From positions 1 through 11,793 of the forward strand of contig DRNB01000068.1 in the NCBI GenBank assembly GCA_011375045.1: a stretch of 11,793 nt of DNA, in the 5' to 3' direction. The notes under the pieces are model-generated. The model did not search any database and was not told where the DNA came from. It was given only the letters and a program-made list of their open reading frames with translations. This DNA is from Aquifex aeolicus (GTDB taxonomy: Bacteria; Aquificota; Aquificia; Aquificales; Aquificaceae). Shown here piece after piece: positions 1 to 5,484 of the stretch. How positions within the stretch are numbered: position 1 is the stretch's first letter; every line of letters starts with the position of its first letter. Position numbers and translations under genes: made by a program.

Positions 1-296
1 AGAGGGGTGTCCTCATCGAAGATAACCACGTAGTCCACCGGTCTGAGAGCGGACAGGAGCTTCGCCCTCAGCTCCTGAGGAAGTATAGGTCTCTCCCTCC
101 CCTTTATCCTCCTCACCGAGCTGTCCGAGTTCATACCCACCACAAGAACGTCCCCCAGCCTCTTGGCTTTCTCGAGGTAGTCCACGTGCCCGGCGTGCAG
201 CAGGTCGAAGCATCCGTTCGTGAAAACGATCCTCTCCCTCTCCCTCCGGACCCTGAGCAACTCCAGAAGCTCGTTCAGAGGAATAGCCCCTTCCAC
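1..296 (-). CDS. rfaE2: D-glycero-beta-D-manno-heptose 1-phosphate adenylyltransferase (RfaE2 type), N-terminal part
   Basis: This is a cytidylyltransferase-fold enzyme, cut off by the window edge, so only the first ~98 codons are visible. Read on the minus strand it carries the family signature FTNGCFDLLHAGHVDYL, with the HxGH nucleotide-binding motif, then GDVLVVGMNSDSSVRRIKG, RPILPQELRAKLL and VDYVVIFDEDTP. These match the stand-alone RfaE2 / C-terminal HldE domain, which transfers AMP to heptose-1-phosphate to make ADP-heptose for the LPS inner core. A glycerol-3-phosphate cytidylyltransferase or other TagD-like enzyme is the alternative, but the NSDxSVRRIKG and FDEDTP blocks favour RfaE2. 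The start is uncertain: the frame is open further upstream but has no ATG there. I chose GTG at 294-296, just before GAIPLNELLELLRV. It has no Shine-Dalgarno, but an extended -10 lies 8 nt upstream. The gene is divergent from the secreted-protein gene at 339. Family is confident; start is not. Confidence 0.85.
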   Translation of the reverse strand, partial: MEGAIPLNELLELLRVRRERERIVFTNGCFDLLHAGHVDYLEKAKRLGDVLVVGMNSDSSVRRIKGRERPILPQELRAKLLSALRPVDYVVIFDEDTP

Positions 297-304
297 AGAG
301 GAGG

Positions 305-313
305 ATTTTACCA
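305..313 (-). promoter_or_regulatory. Extended -10 element for the rfaE2-like gene
   Basis: The minus strand reads TGGTAAAAT, an extended -10 (TGn plus TAAAAT), followed by 8 nt and then the GTG proposed as the rfaE2 start. No good -35 is visible, which is usual for extended -10 promoters. A transcript starting the normal ~7 nt after the -10 would begin almost at the start codon. The same TGGTAAAAT string occurs before the ODP gene at 5439-5447. This is inference from pattern only. Confidence 0.4.
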
Positions 314-322
314 GCTGTGAGA

Positions 323-335
323 GGTTAAAATAACC
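323..335. promoter_or_regulatory. Palindrome with -10-like core between the divergent genes
   Basis: GGTTA-AAA-TAACC is an inverted repeat with 5-bp arms and a 3-nt centre. Inside it, TAAAAT (326-331) sits 7 nt before the ATG at 339 and would serve as the -10 of a leaderless transcript for the plus-strand gene; the hexamer 17 nt further up (GGATTT) is a poor -35. On the minus strand the same element reads TATTTT and could be a second -10 for the rfaE2-like gene. The symmetry may be chance in an A/T-rich promoter core, or an operator shared by both genes. Confidence 0.35.
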
Positions 336-338
336 CTC

Positions 339-1145
339 ATGGCTAAGCTCGCTGCGCTGGTGCTGTGGCTTCTGCTCTTTACGCACCTGCCCTTTGCTCA
401 GGAGTGCACCCAGCCCGACAGGATGATATACTTAGGCTACTACACCGAGAACCCTTCGAGGAATCCGGAGGATCCCACAGCGGGTATGCTCCTCTCCTGT
501 ATGCCCAAAGGTAGCGGCGCCTTCCTGACGGAGTTCCTCTTCTCCTACTTCGGATGTCTGGGAGGTGTGAACGTGGGAACGGTGAGGGGGTCGCGGAGCG
601 GAACGAGTATGTCCGGCCAGTGGAGGGGGACGGTCGATGGAGCAAGCATAGGAGGCGGTTTCGAGGGGATATGCACTGAAAACCTGTGCAGGGGTGTGTG
701 GAGCAACAGCAAAGGCAAACAGATCGTAAGTGTAGGCACCTGCAGATACTACGTTTCCCCGGACGGAAAATGGTTTCTCTTTGGTATGGGACAGGGTTTC
801 GGTGGACTGAACCTCAGCATCGACACCGGCGCATCTCCCCCCTCGATAAGCTGGCAGAGGGTTCCGGGAGCCAACCACTACTTCCTGTACGTTTTCGACA
901 GGATCTGCCTTCAGAAAACCGTTTCCCTCTCAGGATGCACCCTTTGGCACGCCTACTGTTCGGGTGATGTCGGCCGGACAGGCTACGGAGCCTTTTCCGG
1001 ATGCCGGAGCATAGTTCCCGCGGCACCCCTCAGAAGAGGTGGGGACTATGTAATCGCTGTAATAGCAACAGCTCACGCCATAGGGGGTTTCCTGCCCGGT
1101 GCGGACGTCGTTGCCTTCGAGGTCAGGAGCTTTTCCCTCCGCTGA
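339..1145 (+). CDS. Secreted cysteine-rich protein of unknown function
   Basis: A 268-residue protein I cannot assign to a family. Residues 1-20 form a clear Sec signal peptide (Lys3, a hydrophobic run LAALVLWLLLF, cleavage likely after PFA at 20). The mature part holds ten cysteines, at 23, 54, 73, 112, 117, 135, 190, 200, 207 and 222. That is an even number and suggests up to five disulfides in the envelope or outside the cell. Two halves can be seen: a Gly/Ser-rich half (about 73-165, with SGQWRGTVDGASIGGGFEG) that looks like repeated short beta strands, and a C-terminal half (about 167-268, beginning PPSISWQRVPGANHYFLYVF) that resembles a fibronectin-III-like beta sandwich. The Cys is not in a lipobox. 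There is no Shine-Dalgarno; a TAAAAT hexamer 7 nt before the ATG suggests leaderless expression. The gene ends 5 nt from the convergent yqhA-type gene. The call as a secreted protein is firm; any function would be a guess. Confidence 0.8.
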   Translation: MAKLAALVLWLLLFTHLPFAQECTQPDRMIYLGYYTENPSRNPEDPTAGMLLSCMPKGSGAFLTEFLFSYFGCLGGVNVGTVRGSRSGTSMSGQWRGTVDGASIGGGFEGICTENLCRGVWSNSKGKQIVSVGTCRYYVSPDGKWFLFGMGQGFGGLNLSIDTGASPPSISWQRVPGANHYFLYVFDRICLQKTVSLSGCTLWHAYCSGDVGRTGYGAFSGCRSIVPAAPLRRGGDYVIAVIATAHAIGGFLPGADVVAFEVRSFSLR

Positions 1146-1150
1146 GGAGC

Positions 1151-1660
1151 TTACCTGCCGTGATACTCCCTGTGGGTAAAGTAGAGAGCTAAGGATATAC
1201 CAAAAGCAGCCAGCGCAAGGTAGAGCACATCGAGGGGTGTTTTGTACTCCATCTCTATAGCCTGTTTGAAGAAGGTTACTATGATGACCATTATCACAAC
1301 ACGTCCGAGCTTCGTCTTCAGATCCTCGAGGTTTGTGATGAAGAGAACCTTCGAGCTCTTCGGATCCTGCTCCGCAACGTCTATCTTGGATATGAAAAGC
1401 TCATACAGACCGAGGGAGAATATAAGCAGAAAGGTTGCTATCAGGAACATGTCTATGGAGGCTATGGCTGAGGCAACGAGCTTCTTCGAGAGGATCTCAT
1501 GATCGAAGGTTTTCAGAAACTTCAGGAGGGGGAGCATAACCTCGAGGAGACCCGCTATGAAGAGGGCAAAGGCTCCTATTATGGAGCTGACAACGGCGAG
1601 TATTATAAGCAGTCTGGACTTCCACAGGAAGCTTTCGAACAGAAGCTCCAGCTTCTTCAT
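1151..1660 (-). CDS. YqhA/UPF0114 family inner-membrane protein
   Basis: A 169-residue integral membrane protein of the UPF0114 (YqhA) family, whose molecular role is not established. Four hydrophobic segments lie at about 16-38, 63-90, 117-136 and 143-162. The block SIDMFLIATFLLIFSLGLYE (about 68-87), the following FISKID and the LEDLKTKLGRVVIMVI block (111-126) are what I recognise as family marks; length fits the family. It is the last gene of the minus-strand block, 11 nt after the smpB stop. It may also have its own promoter: TATAAT on the minus strand (1671-1676) overlaps the smpB stop codon and ends 10 nt before this ATG, and there is no Shine-Dalgarno. Its 3' end faces the cysteine-rich gene with 5 nt between the two stop codons and no terminator hairpin, so the two transcripts probably overlap. 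Confidence 0.85.
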   Translation of the reverse strand: MKKLELLFESFLWKSRLLIILAVVSSIIGAFALFIAGLLEVMLPLLKFLKTFDHEILSKKLVASAIASIDMFLIATFLLIFSLGLYELFISKIDVAEQDPKSSKVLFITNLEDLKTKLGRVVIMVIIVTFFKQAIEMEYKTPLDVLYLALAAFGISLALYFTHREYHGR

Positions 1661-1670
1661 TGGGCGGAAT

Positions 1671-1676
1671 ATTATA
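1671..1676 (-). promoter_or_regulatory. Consensus -10 (TATAAT) before the yqhA-type gene
   Basis: The minus strand reads TATAAT, a perfect -10, spanning the last bases of the smpB stop codon. Only 10 nt (ATTCCGCCCA) separate it from the ATG at 1660, so a transcript from here would have a leader of about 3-4 nt and no ribosome binding site. No convincing -35 is present at 16-18 nt. It could let the membrane gene be made independently of smpB. Confidence 0.4.
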
Positions 1677-2151
1677 GTCTGAGTTTTCCTTTAAGCTCCC
1701 TCTCCATCTCCCTTCTGATGGCTCTCTCCCTCAGCTCCTCCCTTCTGTCCCTGAGCTTTTTGCCTTTAGCGAGAGCTATCTCTACCTTAACCTTTCCGTT
1801 CCTCCAGTAAAGTCTCAGAGGAATAACCGTGTATCCCTTTTCCTGAACCTTTCCGTAAAGCCTCATGATCTCCCTCTTGTGAAGAAGGAGCTTCCTCTTT
1901 CTCAGGGGATCGGGGGGGTGGAGAGTGGCGAATCTGTAAGGAGCTATGTAGAGGTTATAGAGCCACGCTTCCCCTCCCTCTATTCTCACAAAGCTGTCCT
2001 TGAAGGAAACGTTCCCTCTGTTTCTGAGGGATTTAACCTCAGGTCCCTCCAGAACGAGACCGGCTTCGAAGCGTTCGATCAGCTCATAGCGGGTGCGCGC
2101 TTCTCTGTTCTCCGCTATGGGGACGATCCTGTCTCCCTTTGACTTTGCCAT
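1672..2151 (-). CDS. smpB: SsrA-binding protein SmpB
   Basis: SmpB binds tmRNA (SsrA) and brings it to stalled ribosomes for trans-translation. The 159-residue product has normal family length. The marks are the N-terminal ENREARTRYELIERFEAGL block, VLEGPEVKSLR (33-43), DSFVRI, RKRKLLLHKREI (84-95), then GYTVIPLRLYWRNGKVKVE (106-124) and a basic C-terminal tail from about 128 rich in KKLRDRREEL, which in the family inserts into the mRNA channel. I start it at the ATG giving MAKSKGDR. A further in-frame ATG 13 codons upstream would begin inside the tRNA gene and adds a non-family extension. That leaves only 12 nt between the tRNA 3' end and the ATG, without a Shine-Dalgarno, so its mRNA may be produced by tRNA 3' processing and read from a very short leader. 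The tmRNA gene is not in this window. Confidence 0.95.
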   Translation of the reverse strand: MAKSKGDRIVPIAENREARTRYELIERFEAGLVLEGPEVKSLRNRGNVSFKDSFVRIEGGEAWLYNLYIAPYRFATLHPPDPLRKRKLLLHKREIMRLYGKVQEKGYTVIPLRLYWRNGKVKVEIALAKGKKLRDRREELRERAIRREMERELKGKLRL

Positions 2152-2163
2152 GATGTTCGTGTG

Positions 2164-2237
2164 CCGGGGCGGTGGGAGTCGAACCCACAACCTCGGGATC
2201 CGTAGTCCCGCGCTCTATCCTGTTGAGCTACGCCCCG
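2164..2237 (-). tRNA. tRNA-Arg (anticodon ACG)
   Basis: A complete cloverleaf of 74 nt is read on the minus strand. The acceptor CGGGGCG pairs with CGCCCCG, followed by discriminator G. The D stem is GCTC/GAGC with a GG-containing loop. The anticodon stem is CGGGA/TCCCG with loop CTACGGA, so the anticodon is ACG (plus-strand 2201-2203), normally edited to ICG to read CGU/CGC/CGA. The variable region is AGGTT, and the T stem GTGGG/CCCAC has loop TTCGACT. CCA is not encoded (the next bases are CAC). Its first ten bases overlap the end of the ttuA-like gene upstream, and smpB begins 12 nt downstream, so it is probably cut out of a polycistronic RNA by RNase P and a 3' enzyme. An A/T-rich patch at about 2245-2262, inside the ttuA 3' end, could hold a local promoter but nothing is clear. 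Confidence 0.96.
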
Positions 2238-3145
2238 TTACTGTCCTTTTTAAAGTTTAATATCCTCTCCCTGAGTCTGCAAACCGGGCACACCTCCGCG
2301 GGGGTTGGCTCACCGCAAACTCTGCACAGCCCGAGGGCTCCTTCCTCTTCCTCCTCCCTGAACCTGGGGTAAACCTTCCGGAGATACTCGAGGTAGAACC
2401 TGAGCTTTGTGCCCGGAAAGCGCTCCTCTATCCTGTTGAGGATATCCTTGTAAAAGATGGTGCTGGCGTCCTCCGAGAAGGGGCACTCCTCCTCCACAAA
2501 CTCGATGCCGTTGAGGAGGGCGTAAAGGGCTGTTTCCTTCTCAGTAAACTTGCAGAAGGGCTTCACCTTCCTGACGAACCCTCCCTCCTCCTCCAGAACG
2601 GGATACTTCCTGCCCAAATACTTGAGGTTCCAGTGGATAAGGTTTGCCAGAAGCGAGGAGGCTTCGTCATCGAGATTGTGCCCCGTGGCAAGCACGCTGT
2701 AGCCGTGCTCCCTCGCAACCCTGTTAAAGTTGTACCTCTTCACCATACCGCACAGGGAACAGGCGCTCCTCGCGCTCAGCCTTTCCAGATCAGGAATACC
2801 CGCAAGCTCCTGCGTCAGATCCACAAGAAGGAGTCCGGCTCCTATCGAGCGGGCGAAGTCCTCGACCTTCCTTCTGGAACGTTCGGAGTAATCCCCTATG
2901 CCGAGGTGGACGTAGAGTCCGTCCGCCCTGTAGCCCAGCTTTCTGAGAACGTGCCACAGAGCGAGGCTATCCTTCCCGCCCGAGACTGCGACGAGGATGC
3001 GGTCTTCGGAGGTAAACATGCCAAACTCTCTTACCGTTCTGTCCGTGTAACGTTCGAACCAGCTTGCAAAGTCCTCTCTGCACAGGGCGAGTCTGTGGTG
3101 GGGCATGTATATGACGGGTTTTCTGCCACAGATCCTGCACCTCAT
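2228..3145 (-). CDS. ttuA: TtuA-type tRNA 2-thiolation enzyme (U54 sulfurtransferase)
   Basis: A 305-residue PP-loop ATPase of the TtcA/TtuA family. TtuA adenylates U54 in the T loop of tRNA and replaces its oxygen with sulfur, giving 2-thio-ribothymidine that stabilises tRNA in thermophiles. In order: an N-terminal zinc site (C3, C6, H16/H17, C22); the PP loop SGGKDS (55-60); the Fe-S cysteines C129 and C132 (CSLCG) with the third at C221 (EECPF); GHNLDDEA (155-162); and a C-terminal zinc finger C274-x2-C277 / C286-x2-C289. The two zinc fingers separate TtuA from TtcA and TilS. The ATG overlaps the stop of the esterase gene (ATGA), so the two are translationally coupled. The stop codon TAG is bases 8-10 of the downstream tRNA-Arg. 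The sulfur-carrier partners (TtuB, TtuC) are not in the window. Confidence 0.88.
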   Translation of the reverse strand: MRCRICGRKPVIYMPHHRLALCREDFASWFERYTDRTVREFGMFTSEDRILVAVSGGKDSLALWHVLRKLGYRADGLYVHLGIGDYSERSRRKVEDFARSIGAGLLLVDLTQELAGIPDLERLSARSACSLCGMVKRYNFNRVAREHGYSVLATGHNLDDEASSLLANLIHWNLKYLGRKYPVLEEEGGFVRKVKPFCKFTEKETALYALLNGIEFVEEECPFSEDASTIFYKDILNRIEERFPGTKLRFYLEYLRKVYPRFREEEEEGALGLCRVCGEPTPAEVCPVCRLRERILNFKKDSNGA

Positions 3146-3837
3146 AACCAGCCGTCCCTCACCAGCCGGGTGAGGACCCTGCCGAAGCTCTCCGAGAGCT
3201 GGTGGTCGTCGTCCACCTCCAGAAACTTCCTCAGCTTTACCTTCGATGCAAACAGCCGGCTTCGCTCCACGGGCACTATCTCGTCCCTTGTTCCGTGGAC
3301 CAGAATAACGCCGACGGGGGGAGCTTCAGGGAAGTTTACCCTGTCCCCTTCGATGATCTCGTAACCGTTCCTGAGGATGTCGAGGGCAAAATCCTCCCTT
3401 ATCTCTATCTCCCTGCCCTCCTCCTCGAGTTTGAGGGGTTCCCTGCCCTCGATCCACCCCTTTACCTTCTCCTCCCCCACCTCCTTGACTATAAGGGCGA
3501 GGGTTTCGAAGGAAGGGGCAAGGAGGAAGAGGTCTTTAACGTTACCGAGCCTCCTGAACCTTACGTAGTTAACAGCCACGTAGGCACCGTGAGAGCTTCC
3601 ACAGAGGGTTATGTGGGGGAACCTTTCGGAGAAGCCAAGGACGAGGGCTTCCAGAACCTCGAGGATCTCGGTCGTGGTGTGCTTCTCGTAATCCATGTCC
3701 ATGGCGTAAAAGGAGAAAGCCTTTGTTCTTTTAAAGTAGCTCCTGGCAAACTCTATCTTCGAACCCCACACGTTGGTCGCAAAGCCGTGGAGGTGTATCC
3801 AGAGCTTATCCGGATTGCTGACGTCGTAAAAGAACAT
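3142..3837 (-). CDS. YqiA/UPF0227-type alpha/beta-hydrolase (putative esterase)
   Basis: A 231-residue cytoplasmic alpha/beta-hydrolase, with no signal peptide. Residues 13-19 (WIHLHGF) give the oxyanion loop, GSSHG (80-84) is the nucleophile elbow with Ser82, GTRDEIVP (182-189) carries Asp185 and DDDHQL (209-214) carries His212, so a complete catalytic triad can be seen. Overall size and the early HGF motif resemble the UPF0227/YqiA esterases, which cleave short acyl esters in vitro; the natural substrate is unknown. It starts 10 nt after the gspM-like stop; GAGGT overlapping that stop region sits slightly far (~13 nt) from the ATG for a ribosome site. Its stop overlaps the ttuA start. The operon position says nothing clear about its substrate. 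Confidence 0.78.
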   Translation of the reverse strand: MFFYDVSNPDKLWIHLHGFATNVWGSKIEFARSYFKRTKAFSFYAMDMDYEKHTTTEILEVLEALVLGFSERFPHITLCGSSHGAYVAVNYVRFRRLGNVKDLFLLAPSFETLALIVKEVGEEKVKGWIEGREPLKLEEEGREIEIREDFALDILRNGYEIIEGDRVNFPEAPPVGVILVHGTRDEIVPVERSRLFASKVKLRKFLEVDDDHQLSESFGRVLTRLVRDGWL

Positions 3838-3847
3838 GGTTTCTATG

Positions 3848-4246
3848 TTACCTCAGAACTATCCTGACCTCAAAGATACCCTTTCCTGTGTTGTCCACAG
3901 CTGAAAAGCTTTCCAGACGAAAGCTCCTCTCCAGGCGGAATATGAGATCGGGTATGCGCCTCCAGTGAACGTTTCTCATCCTGACCTCCACACCCGACTC
4001 GGACCTGTAAATGGACTCAGCCCGCAGACCCATGTCCTCGAGAAGCTCCCCGACCTCTTTCTCCCCCGCCGATCTTCTGAAGCTGAGGGAGGCTCTCTGA
4101 AGGTCGAAGAGGAACCCTTTGTGTTTGAAGTATTCATCGGTTATCCTGTCCCTTACGTTCTCCACGGTGGGGAGGGTGTATCCGGCAAAGAAGAGGGCGA
4201 GGGCAACCGAAAGGATATAGATCGTCCGTCTGTTGAGATACCTCAC
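3848..4246 (-). CDS. GspM-like type II secretion assembly-platform protein
   Basis: A 132-residue bitopic membrane protein: a short basic N-terminus (RYLNRR), one transmembrane helix at about 8-24 (IYILSVALALFFAGYTL), then a periplasmic domain. Its end, RMRNVHWRRIPDLIFRLE followed by a beta-rich tail ending FEVRIVLR, suits the ferredoxin-like fold of GspM/PilN-O proteins. Sequence identity to GspM is too low to call by motif. The assignment rests on topology, size and the overlap (GTGA, 4243-4246) with the gspL-like gene, the usual L-M order in type II secretion operons. In such systems GspM binds GspL and links the cytoplasmic ATPase to the pseudopilus. The start is GTG, coupled to the stop of the upstream gene. 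A PilN/PilO-like type IV pilus component is the alternative. Confidence 0.65.
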   Translation of the reverse strand: MRYLNRRTIYILSVALALFFAGYTLPTVENVRDRITDEYFKHKGFLFDLQRASLSFRRSAGEKEVGELLEDMGLRAESIYRSESGVEVRMRNVHWRRIPDLIFRLERSFRLESFSAVDNTGKGIFEVRIVLR

Positions 4247-5406
4247 CTCAGCTCCACCTCGAACTCGTAACCGCCCGCAGGGGTTTTCTTCAGGGATCTG
4301 GCTTCTGTTCCCTCGAGCACGCTCTTATCGGAAACCTCGCCGACAATTCTGAGCACTCCGTTTCCGTACTCTATCCTGTAGAGCTTCACACCCTCCTTCA
4401 GGATCCCGGAGGCTTTTATGAGCTTCTCGGTAAGGGGATAGCGCTCTGCGCTCACCATGCTCCTCACCTGATCCCTGACCGCCATGGGGGGCAGGCCGGG
4501 AAACACCTCCCTGAACTTCTCCTTCTCCACAGCTCTGATTCCGGAGAGCACCCTCTTTTCGGTGAGGTGCAGTCCTAAGTTCGCACCCAGAAAGAGCAGA
4601 AAGGAAAAGCTCAGGACAAGGGCTACCTTCTTCACGTCTCTGTGGGACAGTTCCTCACCCCTGAAGTCGGGGGAGCAGTCCCGGTAAACATACTTGAGCG
4701 CTGCTCCGAAGGCGGAGTTGAGTTCGGGATCCACGTAGCGGTTTCTGAGAACTGTTCCAAAGTACTCCTCTATGTTTCTGAGTCTGCTCAGTCCGCCGCT
4801 CAGGAGAACCTTCTCCTCGCTCAGGTCTCTCCCCAGGGACTCCAGAATTCTTTCGAAGGCGGATCTGACGGCTTCCCTCTTCAGACCCTCCTCGATTCTG
4901 ATACGCTCCGCCTCCTCAGGCTTCAGACCGAGCTCCCGGGACAGGAGCTGGTCGATGAAGTTCCCTCCCTTGAGGACAACCCTGTAGCTGAGGAGCTGCG
5001 CACCCTTCACCTCCACGAGCGTTGTCTTGTGCCTTCCGAGGTCGAGGACAAAGCAATCCTCCTCTCCCAGAGCCGTGGCAACCCGCGCCAGGGAGAAAAC
5101 CTCGGGATCGAGGGCGTAGCTGTCCTCCGGAGGCTCGAAATCCCTCACAAGGGCAAGACAGTAAAGGTTTCCGGAGAGGCGAACGTCCCACAGAGGGTTT
5201 CCGAACCGCTCCTCCACCTCGAGGGCGAGGTGCCTCCTCAAATCGTGGAGATCTGTAATCTCCGTCTCCCCGATCCTCACGTAGGTGAGGTGGGAGGGAA
5301 CAACGTATATCTTCCTGCCGGACCGGCCGGTGGGTTTCCACTCACCCCTGAGGGGTGAGTAGTCTATACTGTAAAGTTTATTTACATCAACTCCCGTGTA
5401 CCTCAC
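4243..5406 (-). CDS. GspL-like type II secretion protein (PilM-fold cytoplasmic domain plus periplasmic domain)
   Basis: A 387-residue protein with the three-part plan of GspL. Residues 1-245 form an actin/PilM-like cytoplasmic domain, with an FVLDLGRHKTTLVEV phosphate-loop-like strand pair (119-133), KGGNFIDQLL (147-156) and VLLSGGLSRL (200-209) with the Gly-Gly adenosine motif. One transmembrane helix follows at about 260-280 (VALVLSFSFLLFLGANLGL), then a periplasmic part with FPGLPPMAVRDQVRSM (302-317), typical of GspL, and a ferredoxin-like end (342-387). In T2SS, GspL recruits the GspE ATPase through the cytoplasmic domain and GspM through the periplasmic domain. The start is GTG; TAGAAT lies 7 nt before it and there is no Shine-Dalgarno. 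A perfect 9-bp inverted repeat lies at 5340-5360 in codons ~16-22. It leads the minus block. No gspE, gspF or gspD is seen nearby, so the rest of the system must be elsewhere. Confidence 0.78.
   Translation of the reverse strand: MRYTGVDVNKLYSIDYSPLRGEWKPTGRSGRKIYVVPSHLTYVRIGETEITDLHDLRRHLALEVEERFGNPLWDVRLSGNLYCLALVRDFEPPEDSYALDPEVFSLARVATALGEEDCFVLDLGRHKTTLVEVKGAQLLSYRVVLKGGNFIDQLLSRELGLKPEEAERIRIEEGLKREAVRSAFERILESLGRDLSEEKVLLSGGLSRLRNIEEYFGTVLRNRYVDPELNSAFGAALKYVYRDCSPDFRGEELSHRDVKKVALVLSFSFLLFLGANLGLHLTEKRVLSGIRAVEKEKFREVFPGLPPMAVRDQVRSMVSAERYPLTEKLIKASGILKEGVKLYRIEYGNGVLRIVGEVSDKSVLEGTEARSLKKTPAGGYEFEVELR
5340..5360. repeat. Perfect hairpin early in the gspL-like coding region
   Basis: ACTCACCCC-TGA-GGGGTGAGT has 9-bp perfect arms and a 3-nt loop, GC-rich, about 47-67 nt into the coding sequence on the minus strand (it encodes the end of IDYSPLRGE). 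It is not followed by a T-run, so it is not an ordinary terminator. In RNA it would form a stable stem near the start of translation and could slow initiation or elongation, or protect the 5' end; as DNA it could be an operator. Confidence 0.5.
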
Positions 5407-5413
5407 TCTGAAT

Positions 5414-5419
5414 ATTCTA
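5414..5419 (-). promoter_or_regulatory. -10-like element for the gspL-led block
   Basis: The minus strand reads TAGAAT (5 of 6 bases of TATAAT), then 7 nt, then the GTG start at 5406. With normal initiation distance the transcript would begin at or next to the start codon. No good -35 is seen; the expected region overlaps the promoter of the divergent ODP gene, so the two promoters may compete. Confidence 0.4.
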
Positions 5420-5438
5420 AACCGCGCTCTTCAAAAGG

Positions 5439-5447
5439 TGGTAAAAT
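5439..5447 (+). promoter_or_regulatory. Extended -10 of the ODP-SCO1 cluster promoter
   Basis: TGGTAAAAT is an extended -10 (TG at 5439-5440, TAAAAT at 5442-5447). The -35 region is poor, as expected for this promoter class. Predicted transcription start is at about 5453-5455, giving a leader of about 38 nt with a good ribosome site. The last T of the -10 is also the first base of the palindrome at 5447-5462. Confidence 0.5.
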
Positions 5448-5462
5448 GTCATTTACATGACA
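5447..5462. promoter_or_regulatory. Candidate operator TGTCAT-N4-ATGACA overlapping the transcription start
   Basis: TGTCAT TTAC ATGACA is a perfect 6-bp inverted repeat with a 4-nt centre. Written as TGTCA-N6-TGACA it has the layout of sites bound by CRP/FNR-superfamily dimers, and the half-site TGTCA is close to that known for the CO sensor CooA; other dimeric regulators are possible. It begins at the end of the -10 and covers the predicted start site. A bound protein there would block RNA polymerase, so repression is more likely than activation. The gene it controls encodes a diiron protein of a gas-binding family, which makes an O2/NO/CO or redox sensor a reasonable guess. The regulator is not in the window. 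Confidence 0.55.
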
Positions 5463-5478
5463 CAGATCACAATTCCTT

Positions 5479-5484
5479 GGAGGG
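5479..5484 (+). promoter_or_regulatory. Strong ribosome binding site deciding the ODP start
   Basis: GGAGGG, 7 nt before the ATG at 5492, is the best Shine-Dalgarno in the window. It fixes the start at MGGKLIYES rather than at the earlier ATG at 5457-5459, which lies inside the palindrome, or the other ATGs further upstream. Confidence 0.85.

Noticed and set aside
1143..1153. A terminator between the convergent stops of the cysteine-rich gene and the yqhA-type gene.
   Set aside because: Only 5 nt separate the stop codons and no inverted repeat spans them.
2152..2190. An in-frame ATG that would add 13 residues to SmpB.
   Set aside because: It would begin inside the tRNA-Arg gene, and the MAKSKGDR start fits the family length.
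2633..3867. Two long plus-strand frames (2633-3364 and 3202-3867) opposite ttuA and the esterase.
   Set aside because: The minus-strand proteins show complete catalytic and metal-binding motifs and coupled starts; the plus frames show neither.
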